Source: Prevotellaceae bacterium | Lineage (GTDB): Bacteria; Bacteroidota; Bacteroidia; Bacteroidales; Bacteroidaceae | DNA: 40,963 nt | Direction: 5' to 3' | NCBI GenBank assembly: GCA_022763905.1 | Contig: JALERS010000010.1 | Location: forward strand, 1 to 40,963 | Notes under the pieces: model-generated | The model's input: the letters and a program-made list of their open reading frames with translations, nothing else | Database searches by the model: none | Told to the model about the DNA's origin: nothing | Program-made: the position numbers and the translations under genes | Part shown: one piece after another, positions 1 to 8,289 of the stretch | Layout: the number at the start of each line of letters is the position of its first letter | Position numbering within the stretch: the stretch's first letter is position 1

Positions 1-171
1 CTACTTTTAATCTCCGTTGCAGCCTGTTCAACTCCTACTACTAAAAAACAATCTAATATTTGTGTCAGTAATACTGCACTTGCTATTGCTTTGATATATT
101 CTTTTGCCATAAAACAAAATTCGTTTTCCCCTCAACTTCTAATTGAATCCCCACTGATTTTCTACTGAGCC
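1..171 (-). repeat. Right end of repeat A (truncated by window edge)
   Basis: Bases from about 14 to 171 are nearly identical to 22799-22965, including the complete 26-nt terminal repeat (146-171) that contains TTTTCTACTGAGCC. On the minus strand a short reading frame starts at 110 (MAKEYIKAIASAVLLTQ...) and leaves the window. The homologous frame at 22750-22900 is about 50 codons. The differences between the two copies include amino-acid changes near the start, so coding is uncertain. The element is cut by the window edge, and repeat B follows it directly at 172. Confidence 0.7.
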
Positions 172-649
172 TGTTTTGTCCCATATTACTACTTCCCGAT
201 GCATAGCAGTTAAGTGATATCTGAGAGTATATTGACTGCTTCCTCTTAGCATCGTCGCTTCTTTTGGAAAGCACCGACGACTCTTTTACTGAGCACCATG
301 AATACTTGGGTCAGTCAATCAACTTCATTTCCCAAAGGATTCATTTCCAGCTTTCTCCGGATTCTTTTTCTCTTCATCAACTGAAATAGCAGACAGCTTG
401 GCAGAATCATACTGAATCAACAGACACCTGCCAACAAGACCCTCCTGTTTTTGTTGACAAAACGGTCATATCGGACATGCTGAATTCGGGTGACTGAGTG
501 GGCCGTGCCAAGATATGTGCTTGCGCTATTTGAGAACCGGTAGCAATGAGATGAAGCCTCTCTTGACTGGCACCCTGCAACAAGAAAGGAAATGCTAGCG
601 GGATTTACTCTACCTGTCACTTCCCGTCCCACTTGAAAATCTGCTGACC
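172..649 (-). repeat. Repeat B, locus 1 (decayed gene tail plus 22-bp array)
   Basis: Read on the minus strand, this stretch aligns almost end to end with 29636-30183 on the plus strand. Both contain a decayed reading frame: shared peptide traces are ASTYLGT, VRYDRFVNK and SVDEEKK, ending in SFGK and a stop. Locus 1 needs at least one frameshift and locus 2 has an in-frame stop, so neither is an intact gene. After the shared stop comes an array of 22-bp units. The listed ORF 417-722 is only part of this remnant. I do not recognise the ancestral protein. From 650 to 862 I see no gene. Confidence 0.75.
253..296 (-). repeat. 22-bp tandem repeat, 2 units
   Basis: Two adjacent 22-nt units read on the minus strand as GTGCTCAGTAAAAG + AGTCGTCG and GTGCTTTCCAAAAG + AAGCGACG, followed by a partial third unit. 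The homologous array at 29987-30096 has five units. The period is not a multiple of three, so it is not a protein repeat. Confidence 0.8.
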
Positions 650-862
650 CCCTTTTCAGCAGGTGCCTACTCTTTTGAGCAATGAATCTTAATATGGATA
701 GAGTTGCTCCTTGGGCCAGCAATGAGAGAAGGAATTAGGGTTAAATGCATCTTTCATCGTTTGCTCCTTAGCAGCAGTATATCTACTCACCCTTACCTAC
801 TGTATTGATGCCTCTGAAATCTTCTGGTTCTCTTTCGGACTTATATCCTTTCTAAAAACAAC

Positions 863-894
863 CATCGGGCTGGAGTTTTCGTTCCAGCCCGATG
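863..894 (-). terminator. Intrinsic terminator of the FAS1 gene
   Basis: A 12-bp perfect stem (CATCGGGCTGGA / TCCAGCCCGATG) with an 8-nt loop. On the minus strand it is followed by a T-rich run (GGTTGTTTTTAG). It lies 38 bases past the stop of the 933-3026 gene. Confidence 0.85.
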
Positions 895-932
895 GGATGA
901 TTCTGACTTGATGTATGGGTCAGAGAAATATG

Positions 933-3026
933 TTACCAAATATCTTCATTTCTGAGAGCATTGTCGTATACAGTCTTGGGACATAGTTCAAATGCATCTC
1001 CGAATAGGTATGCACTAGGCTCTGTCAGCAAGGTCTTGAAGCGGAAGTAGTAGGTCTTGTCCGGCTCCATATATCCACGGTAAACAATCAGACGGAGAGA
1101 GTTGGCGCGATAACGTAGGGCTTTGGACTCAGGATGAGCTACACCGAAGTAGTTACGACACCATGTCTTGCAGCCTTTCATGTACATATGATTACGCATC
1201 TGAAGGTCGTTCTCAATTGCCAACAAGGAGTCACCGTCGGTACCTGCTACGTTGTCAGCAACTACGTTGGAACCAATACGTGGGTTACCGCCTTCAATAC
1301 GGAAGTCAAAGGGAAGACCCGTAGCTACAAGGTTCTTGGGATTGGTACCAAAGTAACCCTGAGCCAAACCACGCTCTGGAATATTGGATACTAGGTATCT
1401 GATTTCCCATGTACCAGCGAAAGGTACAGGCATCAATTTAAATGTTACATCAAAATTGTTGGAGAAAGCAAACTGGTCACTCTCAATACCGCACCAGCCA
1501 GTATTACCGGCAATAGCAGGTGTACGATAGTCGGTATCACATCCCTCGTTGAGCAGGTTCTCGCAATAAGGATAAGGCTTATAAGGAATATAATAATGGT
1601 AAGCAGACTTCATGTAACCGGTACGCATGTCGTTGCTCATCATTTCGGGGAGATACTGAGCAATATTGTAACGGATACGCTCGTTGAGGACAGCATCGCG
1701 TGTGAAATCCGTATAAAGCATAATTCCGTCAATGGGGAAATAATGGCCGTTTATACAAGAGTTTTCATAAGGCGCATTGAAAGCATTGATAAGAAGACCT
1801 GGATCTACAACCGAAGTTTCTTTCATTGTACCATAGAAGGAGTTGTCATGGTAACTCATACGGTTGATGTGGTACTGGTTGTCTACCGTGTGGGTAATCT
1901 TGAACAAGCGGTTGGGCTTACCCATAGCATGGAAATAGGTCCATATATCCATAGGGAGCTGGTCAGGAAGGTCAGTATTGAAACCTATTTCGCTACCATG
2001 TCTTACAAGTAGGTTGTAAGGCTCCTTGAAGGGTACCAAATGATAAGAAACAAACTGGTTGATAGCATTTTTGCTACTTGTCATATCTGGGTCAGTGGCA
2101 TTAGGATAAGCCTCTGCGCATTTTGTCTTGATGGCTTCCAGAATCTCTCCTTCATTGAGCAATCTACCAGCAGAAAACTGAGGTTCGGGAATGTTCCAAT
2201 CAGCTACGAATACACTGTCGGTCTCAACAAATGCCATGAAACCATAATATCTGTGAGGAGGACAGGTGAATTTAAAGTACTTCTCGTTCTTTTTCTCTTC
2301 AGCGGGAATGTTCTCATATACTTCGTCACGAATAGGACGCAGTGAATCTGCCCAACTGGTCTTTTGGAGTAGAAGGGAGAAGATTCTCAAGTTGGGGACT
2401 TCGTTGATCAAAGCGTCCAAAGTGGCAGTAGAGGGGTCAAGCACTCTGTCAACTACATCCAAATAGCCGTTGGTCAGTTCAATGTCGGGACGGGTAATAT
2501 GGCTCTTTACATTGAGAATAATGGTGAACTTACCACCCTCCAGAGTGTCGAAGTCAACCTGAATATGACGGTCATTCAAAGTGGTTTCACTCGTACTACC
2601 TTTTACCAAAGAAGATGTCAACAAGGCTTTCATGGTACCGTGGTCAATGATACAATTGTGTGTAATCTTGTTGGCCACATCCTCACTCATGGTATCAATA
2701 TCCCATTCTGTAGAACCATAGATGGAGTCAAGGAAAGTCTTCACTGCATCATCGTCGGGAGCAAATACCGTGTAGTTGCCACGGGCGGAAAGTAATGCCT
2801 TGGCGCTACTCTTGGAGTTTTTGGATACTTTGGATTTCTCTAAGATTTTGGAGAACAGAGAAAGACTTGAATCAGCTTCTACAAAGTCGGTAATGGTCTG
2901 TCCCGTAAAAGTGTAGATATCTCCAGTATCTACGGAATCCTTACAGGACATCTGGAATCCCGCCATCAGCAATAGACATGCTGGTAGCATTCTCATCCAC
3001 TTGAATTGTGATAAATTCATTTTCAT
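933..3026 (-). CDS. FAS1 (fasciclin) domain lipoprotein
   Basis: Predicted exported lipoprotein of about 697 residues. The start is placed at MKMNLSQF, not the longer ORF start, because a lipoprotein signal follows directly and ends in the lipobox-like FQMSC (Cys28). Residues about 45-210 look like a FAS1 domain (NYTVFAPDDDAVKTFL, then VVDRVL). A second, more diverged FAS1-like region runs to about residue 460 (HYFPIDGIMLYTD). The last about 200 residues (AGTWEIRYLVSN) resemble a beta-sandwich C-terminal domain common in Bacteroidetes FAS1 lipoproteins. Such proteins often sit beside SusC/SusD genes; none is present here, so this copy stands alone with its own terminator. A role in adhesion or surface glycan/protein binding is inferred from the family only. 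Confidence 0.85.
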   Translation of the reverse strand: MKMNLSQFKWMRMLPACLLLMAGFQMSCKDSVDTGDIYTFTGQTITDFVEADSSLSLFSKILEKSKVSKNSKSSAKALLSARGNYTVFAPDDDAVKTFLDSIYGSTEWDIDTMSEDVANKITHNCIIDHGTMKALLTSSLVKGSTSETTLNDRHIQVDFDTLEGGKFTIILNVKSHITRPDIELTNGYLDVVDRVLDPSTATLDALINEVPNLRIFSLLLQKTSWADSLRPIRDEVYENIPAEEKKNEKYFKFTCPPHRYYGFMAFVETDSVFVADWNIPEPQFSAGRLLNEGEILEAIKTKCAEAYPNATDPDMTSSKNAINQFVSYHLVPFKEPYNLLVRHGSEIGFNTDLPDQLPMDIWTYFHAMGKPNRLFKITHTVDNQYHINRMSYHDNSFYGTMKETSVVDPGLLINAFNAPYENSCINGHYFPIDGIMLYTDFTRDAVLNERIRYNIAQYLPEMMSNDMRTGYMKSAYHYYIPYKPYPYCENLLNEGCDTDYRTPAIAGNTGWCGIESDQFAFSNNFDVTFKLMPVPFAGTWEIRYLVSNIPERGLAQGYFGTNPKNLVATGLPFDFRIEGGNPRIGSNVVADNVAGTDGDSLLAIENDLQMRNHMYMKGCKTWCRNYFGVAHPESKALRYRANSLRLIVYRGYMEPDKTYYFRFKTLLTEPSAYLFGDAFELCPKTVYDNALRNEDIW

Positions 3027-3215
3027 GTTGTTATTTTGTTTATTGTTATTTTGGCAAACTGATGTGTCAATTGTGTTGGTGACAAGACATAATCTTTCCT
3101 GCCATATCACGATGTAAAATTACAACATCTTTTTTTGCTCCACAATATTTTTCTCAAAAAAAATGCGCTGAATGTTATATATCTGCGTTTTTAAGGATTT
3201 TTTTGCCGATTTGTC

Positions 3216-3246
3216 TTTTATGTTCCGATTCAAATGCCTACTTTCG
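3216..3246 (+). promoter_or_regulatory. Possible Bacteroidetes promoter for ompA-like gene
   Basis: TTTT, 19-nt spacer, then TACTTTCG, one base off the TAnnTTTG consensus. It lies about 68 bases upstream of the ATG at 3315. The match is imperfect. Confidence 0.35.
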
Positions 3247-3314
3247 CCCCGAATATTAATTGTCTGATCCTCTGACAAGAAAGAGGGATGACCCTAATAC
3301 TAATTATGACAATC

Positions 3315-4199
3315 ATGAAAAGAATTTGTTTATGGGTCTCTGCCATTGCAATGATCATGGCACTGACAGGATGCATCAGCAAGAAAGAATTTCAGGCTTT
3401 GCAGAATGAAAACAATGCCTTAAAGACAGAAAATGCATCGTTGAAGCAGGATAACGTGAAAACTTTGCTTCAATTGACAGACAGCAAGGCCAATGCCAAG
3501 AATCTGCAGGAAATGCTGGATGCAGAACGCAAACGTAATGCAGAACTTAAGGATGCCTATGCTAATCTCCAGTCATCTCTGGATAAGAGTCTGCTTCAAA
3601 ACTCTCAGGGAAATATCAATATCTCCAAGCTGGTGGATGAAATCAATGCTTCCAACCGTTTCATCAAGCAATTGGTGGAAGCCAAGGACAAGAGTGACTC
3701 TTTGAATATGGTGCTGACCAACAATCTGACCCGTTCGCTGACCAATGCTGAAAAGCAGGAAGTGGATGTACAGGTGCTGAAGGGAGTGGTTTACATTTCA
3801 CTGGCTGACAATATGCTTTACAAGTCGGGCAGTTATGAAATCAATGCCCGTGCTAGTGAGACGTTGAGCAAGATTGCCAAGATTATCAAGGACTACAAGG
3901 ACTATGAGGTTCTCATTGAGGGCAATACGGATGATGTACCCATTGCACGTACCAATATCCGCAATAACTGGGACCTCAGTTGTCTGCGTGCTTCATCTGT
4001 AGTGCAGGCTTTGCAGAATGAATATGGAGTAGATCCCCAGCGTCTGACGGCAGGAGGACGTGGCGAATATAATCCTGTAGCCAGCAATGCAACAGAGCTG
4101 GGCAAGCAGCGCAACCGTCGTACACAGATTATTATTACGCCCAAACTTGACCAGTTCATGGACCTCATAGACGAGGCTCCTGATTCCAATCAGCAATAA
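3315..4199 (+). CDS. OmpA-family peptidoglycan-binding lipoprotein
   Basis: About 294 residues. The ATG at 3315 is preferred over upstream starts because it directly precedes a signal peptide ending in the lipobox ALTGC (Cys20). Residues about 25-110 are charged and heptad-like (QNENNALKTENASLKQDN), a predicted coiled coil. The C-terminal part is an OmpA-like domain: LIEGNTDDVPIARTN, NNWDLSCLRASSVVQAL, RLTAGGRGEYNPVASN and RNRRTQIII are the family's typical blocks, with the conserved Asp and Arg for diaminopimelate binding. It probably tethers the outer membrane to peptidoglycan. The gene is monocistronic, diverging from the FAS1 gene. Confidence 0.92.
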   Translation: MKRICLWVSAIAMIMALTGCISKKEFQALQNENNALKTENASLKQDNVKTLLQLTDSKANAKNLQEMLDAERKRNAELKDAYANLQSSLDKSLLQNSQGNINISKLVDEINASNRFIKQLVEAKDKSDSLNMVLTNNLTRSLTNAEKQEVDVQVLKGVVYISLADNMLYKSGSYEINARASETLSKIAKIIKDYKDYEVLIEGNTDDVPIARTNIRNNWDLSCLRASSVVQALQNEYGVDPQRLTAGGRGEYNPVASNATELGKQRNRRTQIIITPKLDQFMDLIDEAPDSNQQ

Positions 4200-4229
4200 T
4201 CAAACGGATCGGCCGCTGTATATTAAGGA

Positions 4230-4265
4230 GAACAGGTATGTGGAAGCGATTTCATATGCCTGTTC
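4230..4265 (+). terminator. Possible terminator hairpin after the OmpA-like gene
   Basis: GAACAGG (4230-4236) pairs with CCTGTTC (4259-4265), and the stem can be extended inward (TATG/CATA) with one bulged base. There is no clear T-run, so the terminator role is tentative. Confidence 0.4.
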
Positions 4266-4455
4266 TGCTATTTGACCCCTATCGATGTCATTGGATTTTC
4301 TGTTATATTGTCTGTCTGTGTAACAATGGTGACCACTAAAGGGAGTAGGCATTATATATATTTAAATTGATATATGGGAAGAGGAATGCATTTCAAATGT
4401 CTTTAGGGAAAAAGATACAAATGCGTTTGTGTCCTCGGAATTGCAAAAAAAGAAG

Positions 4456-4463
4456 TAACTTTG
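4456..4463 (+). promoter_or_regulatory. -7 box for the 4490-7425 operon
   Basis: TAACTTTG matches the Bacteroidetes TAnnTTTG -7 consensus, 26 bases before the ATG at 4490. No well-spaced -33 TTTG was found; the nearest lies 26 bases upstream, further than the usual 19-21. Confidence 0.45.
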
Positions 4464-4489
4464 TCCATCTTAAAATAATCGAATGCGCT

Positions 4490-5629
4490 ATGTTTAGAAA
4501 ATTGCTTTTATCTTTTATGCTGGTATGTGGCACTTCTGTAGTTGCCCAGACCCGTTGGGTGGATACTCCTTTTGGCCAACTGCCTGCCAAGGTGTATTAT
4601 GCCACAGGTAAACATCATGTACAAGGTGTTGCTGTAGACACCCAAAACAAATGTATCTATTTCTCCTTTACCACCAGTCTTGTCAAGACCGACTACGAAG
4701 GACGTCTGTTGGGGTCGGTAGTAGGTTTGACCTGCCATTTGGGATGTCTTGACCTGGATACAGAAACAGGACTTCTTTATGGCTCTATGGAATACAAGAA
4801 TGATGTTATTGGTCAAGGCATTTCTGGTAAAGATGCGATGGAACGTCCCAATTCTTTCTATGTGGGAATCTTTGACACTCGTCAAATCAATCGGATTGGC
4901 ATACCGGCTACAGACGGTAAAGTGCTGAAAGGTGTCTTCTTGCAAGAAGTGGTAGACATGTATGAAGGTAAGACTGTCAATAAGGGAAAAGAGTGCGAAC
5001 ACATCTATGGATGCAGTGGAATAGACGGAGTGTCGGTAGGACCTCAGTTTGGTAAGCAGGGAGGCAAGAAGGTCATCAATGTGGCTCTAGGTATCTATGG
5101 TGACAACCATCGCAGTGACAATGACTATCAAGTGCTCTTGCAGTATGATCTCGCCCAGTTGTCAGCCCATGCCCAACCCTTTACCTCTTTCCATAGAAGT
5201 GGGCCGACACAAGCTAAAAAGCGTTATTTCGCCTTCACGGGAAATACTACATGGGGTGTACAGAATATGGAGTATGACTCCTTTACAGGATATTGGTTTC
5301 TGGGAGTCTATAAAGGCAAGAAACCGGAATACCCTAATTATGCTCTATTTGCCATTGACGGGAAAAAGCCGGCCCGCAAGCAGGTGTTGCAGGGATTTGA
5401 CAAAAAAGAGAAGGGACTGGTGCTGACCATGGCGGAAGACGGTTTGAAAGACCCTGCTACTGGAATACGTGGATGGAATTTCAGGGCTGATACAGGTATT
5501 GAAAGTCTGGGGAAAGGTTATTTCTATGTTTCGGAGTCAGGAAAGACCCAAGAGAAAGTACAATATTGTAACCTGCGCCTTTACCGCTGGACCGGCAATG
5601 CAGAAAAACCATTTGAAGAAGTTCGTTGA
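4490..5629 (+). CDS. Exported protein of unknown function, propeller-like
   Basis: About 379 residues with a signal peptide (MFRKLLLSFMLVCGTSVVAQ). The listed ORF start at 4367 lies upstream of the -7 box and lacks a signal peptide, so 4490 is chosen. The mature part opens with a strand pattern suggestive of a beta-propeller (VQGVAVDTQNKCIYFSFTTSLVK, GCLDLDTETGLLYGSMEY). I recognise no catalytic motif. The stop is 14 bases before the SGNH hydrolase gene, whose product has a similar signal peptide, so both are likely co-transcribed and exported together. A carbohydrate-related job is inferred from that pairing alone. Confidence 0.7.
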   Translation: MFRKLLLSFMLVCGTSVVAQTRWVDTPFGQLPAKVYYATGKHHVQGVAVDTQNKCIYFSFTTSLVKTDYEGRLLGSVVGLTCHLGCLDLDTETGLLYGSMEYKNDVIGQGISGKDAMERPNSFYVGIFDTRQINRIGIPATDGKVLKGVFLQEVVDMYEGKTVNKGKECEHIYGCSGIDGVSVGPQFGKQGGKKVINVALGIYGDNHRSDNDYQVLLQYDLAQLSAHAQPFTSFHRSGPTQAKKRYFAFTGNTTWGVQNMEYDSFTGYWFLGVYKGKKPEYPNYALFAIDGKKPARKQVLQGFDKKEKGLVLTMAEDGLKDPATGIRGWNFRADTGIESLGKGYFYVSESGKTQEKVQYCNLRLYRWTGNAEKPFEEVR

Positions 5630-5643
5630 ACAAAGAGTGTCCT

Positions 5644-7425
5644 ATGAAAAGAATCACTATCATTCTATGGGCCATCATGGCCGTAGTTGGTACCTCCGTG
5701 TCTGCCCAAACAGTGTGGTATGACCCTATGCAGGCAGGCGATGAGCCTTATGTGGAAGGCAGAGCATGGAACAAGGAAATAGGGAAGGCCAACTACAGCC
5801 GTCTGCCTGACCGTTTCGAGGGAAAGGTAAGTAAGCATGTATGGACCTTGTCCAAGCATACAGCAGGTATGTCAGTACGCTTCTTTACCACAGCAAAAAA
5901 GATTAAGGTGAGATTCATCAATGTCAATGCCGGCAAGAATTATCCCAATGTGGTATCCTTGAACCATTCAGGAGTGGACCTTTATGCCACTGACGTAGAA
6001 GGCAACACGACATGGGTGCCCAACATGATGAAATATACCTTCAGTGTTAATGGCTCCGACACGGCTCAGTTTGTTTATGATACCCGTGAGATGCCCGTAT
6101 TCAAGCGTCAGGGCATGTATTATGAATTGTATCTGCCTAGTTATAATGGTATAAAATGGTTGTCAGTAGGTGTTGACAAAAACGAAAGGTTTGAGTTTAT
6201 ACGCGGCTCCCAAGAACGTCCGATAGTGGTATATGGTACATCCATAGCTCATGGCGCTTCAGCAAGTCGTCCTGGACTTATCTGGACCACTCTGCTTAAA
6301 CGCCGTTATGACATACCTTTCATTAATTTGGGATTCTCTGGCAGTGCCAAGATGGAGAACATCATGTATGATGCCCTGTCAGAAATAGAGGCAAGAGCCT
6401 ATATCATTGACTGTATCCCCAACTGCGAAGGATTGGACAATAAGGAATTTGCTTCCCGTGTGGAATATGGCATACGCAAGTTGAGAGAAAAGAGCGGGGC
6501 TCCCATCATATTCATGGAAGGCAATGCTATTGCAGGTTCTTCTACCCATCTTCACCGCAACTATTACGAGCAGCATGAGAAGGATTCCATACAGTATGAG
6601 GTATATATGCGAATGAAAGCCTTGGGCTTCAAGAATATGTACTATATCACCCATGAGCAACTTGGGTTTACGGCCGAAGACCTGATAGAGGGTACGCATC
6701 CCAATGATGTAGGTATGCATAAATATGCTGCTGCCTATGCCAAAGTACTTGACCCTCTGCTGATAGGCTCAGATACTATGAAATGCTTCACTCCTTGTAT
6801 CCAGCACCGTGATGGTAGTTATGAGTGGATGACTCGTCACAATGAAATACTTGCACTCAACCATACAATTCAACCTGAGATACTCATGATAGGCAATTCC
6901 ATTACCCATTTCTGGGGAGGAGAACCCCAGTCGCGTTGTAATGGAGGGAAGACTTGGCAACAACTGTTCGGTAAACATCGTGTAGTGAATATGGGTATGG
7001 GCTGGGACCGAGTGGAGAATGTCTACTGGAGGCTTTCCCATGGAGAATTGGAAGGATGCCGTCCTTCCCAGATATGTCTGTTGATAGGTATCAACAACCG
7101 AGCCGATAGTGATGAACGCATTGTCAGTGGTATCTGTGATATAGTAGCTCTTATACGTAAGCGTCAGCCACAGGCCCGTTTGCATGTAGTGGAAATCTAT
7201 CCTTGCAAAGGTAGTGAAGAAAGGGTAAGAGCCATTAATACACTGCTGAGAAGCAAATTGCCTCTGGATGATATGACTGATATCCAGGATGTGTCATCAG
7301 CATTGATACTGGATGACGGAAGTGGCCGTATTGATCCTACCTGCTTTTTGGAAGGTCTTCATCCTAATGAAAAAGGCTATGGAAGATTGGCGCGGCTTTA
7401 TAGGAAATTCTTATTTGGGAAGTAA
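5644..7425 (+). CDS. Exported tandem SGNH/GDSL hydrolase (GxDLY N-domain)
   Basis: 593 residues with a signal peptide (ITIILWAIMAVVGTSVSAQ). The ATG at 5644 is used rather than the TTG at 5626. After the signal comes a beta-sandwich domain with the GVDLY motif (110-114), typical of the GxDLY family that precedes some GDSL lipases. The first SGNH domain has GTSIAHG (nucleophile Ser200) and EGTHPND (His352). The second has GNSITHFWGG (Ser419), LLIGINN and EGLHPNEKGYG near the end. In both, the usual Asp three residues before the catalytic His is Glu. The family removes acetyl or other acyl groups from glycans or lipids; the substrate here is unknown. The gene probably forms an operon with the preceding exported protein. 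Confidence 0.88.
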   Translation: MKRITIILWAIMAVVGTSVSAQTVWYDPMQAGDEPYVEGRAWNKEIGKANYSRLPDRFEGKVSKHVWTLSKHTAGMSVRFFTTAKKIKVRFINVNAGKNYPNVVSLNHSGVDLYATDVEGNTTWVPNMMKYTFSVNGSDTAQFVYDTREMPVFKRQGMYYELYLPSYNGIKWLSVGVDKNERFEFIRGSQERPIVVYGTSIAHGASASRPGLIWTTLLKRRYDIPFINLGFSGSAKMENIMYDALSEIEARAYIIDCIPNCEGLDNKEFASRVEYGIRKLREKSGAPIIFMEGNAIAGSSTHLHRNYYEQHEKDSIQYEVYMRMKALGFKNMYYITHEQLGFTAEDLIEGTHPNDVGMHKYAAAYAKVLDPLLIGSDTMKCFTPCIQHRDGSYEWMTRHNEILALNHTIQPEILMIGNSITHFWGGEPQSRCNGGKTWQQLFGKHRVVNMGMGWDRVENVYWRLSHGELEGCRPSQICLLIGINNRADSDERIVSGICDIVALIRKRQPQARLHVVEIYPCKGSEERVRAINTLLRSKLPLDDMTDIQDVSSALILDDGSGRIDPTCFLEGLHPNEKGYGRLARLYRKFLFGK

Positions 7426-7454
7426 GTAACAACCATCTGTTTTTCCTTCCTTGT

Positions 7455-7490
7455 TATGCCGGAACGAAAAAATATATTCGTTCCGGCATA
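7455..7490 (+). terminator. Strong hairpin after the SGNH gene
   Basis: A 14-bp perfect stem (TATGCCGGAACGAA / TTCGTTCCGGCATA) around a short A/T loop, 29 bases past the stop at 7425. There is no long T-run on the plus strand, but it is a likely transcription end. Confidence 0.7.
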
Positions 7491-7516
7491 ATATCAAAGG
7501 AGGGTATTCGTTATAA

Positions 7517-8266
7517 ATGATGATGAATAGAGTCAGCATGCGAAAGCGAGGACATCAGGGGGGGAGGCATTGGCTCCTTCTGTTTTTCTTTTCATTATTA
7601 TGTACAGGAGTTGGTGCACAGGAGCGCAAACTCCAGTACAGACCTTATGCTGACCTAAGAAATTTCCATTATGGTTTCTATTTGGGACTTCATCAGCAGA
7701 GTCTGCAATTGCCAGGTAATGGATATGTTGATCCCGAAACAGGCAGTCAGTGGATAGTAAGCAATGATCGTTATGACCCAGGGTTTACGGTGGGACTGGT
7801 AGGTGAGTGGCGGCTGTCATCAGCTTGGGCATTCCGTTTGCTTCCTACAATGCATTTTGCCACGAAGCATCTGGTGTTCAGAGATCAGGTAAGTGGGCAG
7901 AAGCAGTATCAAGATGTGAAGTCTACCTATATTTCATTGCCGATGAACATTAAGTTGACCCCGCCTCGCATCAACAACTACCGCCCCTATTTTATAGCGG
8001 GTATCAATCCGATGTACGACCTTACAGTAAAGGATCAGGAGAATATCCTGCTTAAACCATTCAATATGTTCCTTGAATTCGGCTTCGGGTGTGACCGCTA
8101 TTTGCCTTTTTTCAAGTTTATTCCTGAAATCAAATTTTGTTTTGGGTTGGCAGATATCCTGGATAAGGACCGCTCTTCCCTTCGAGATAAAAGCAAGGAA
8201 GTTTTTACTCGTTCGGTCACCAAGGGCAAAACCAATATGATTGTTCTTTCCTTCTACTTTGAATAA
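7517..8266 (+). CDS. PorT-like outer-membrane beta-barrel protein
   Basis: 249 residues with a long basic N-terminus and a signal peptide (LLLFFFSLLCTGVGAQ). The rest alternates hydrophobic strands with the PorT pattern: FHYGFYLGLHQQSLQL near the start, GLVGEWRLSSAWAFRLLPTMHF, YISLPMNIKLTPPRINNYRPYFIAGIN, and a final NMIVLSFYFE strand ending in an aromatic residue plus Glu. PorT proteins are associated with the type IX secretion apparatus in Bacteroidetes, although members also occur in species lacking the complete apparatus. The T9SS-like tail on the 11521-13692 protein makes a secretion role plausible. Three consecutive Met-like starts (ATGATGATG) make the exact N-terminus uncertain by one or two residues. 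Confidence 0.75.
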   Translation: MMMNRVSMRKRGHQGGRHWLLLFFFSLLCTGVGAQERKLQYRPYADLRNFHYGFYLGLHQQSLQLPGNGYVDPETGSQWIVSNDRYDPGFTVGLVGEWRLSSAWAFRLLPTMHFATKHLVFRDQVSGQKQYQDVKSTYISLPMNIKLTPPRINNYRPYFIAGINPMYDLTVKDQENILLKPFNMFLEFGFGCDRYLPFFKFIPEIKFCFGLADILDKDRSSLRDKSKEVFTRSVTKGKTNMIVLSFYFE

Positions 8267-8289
8267 ATAGGGAAACAGGTAGCCAGGAT

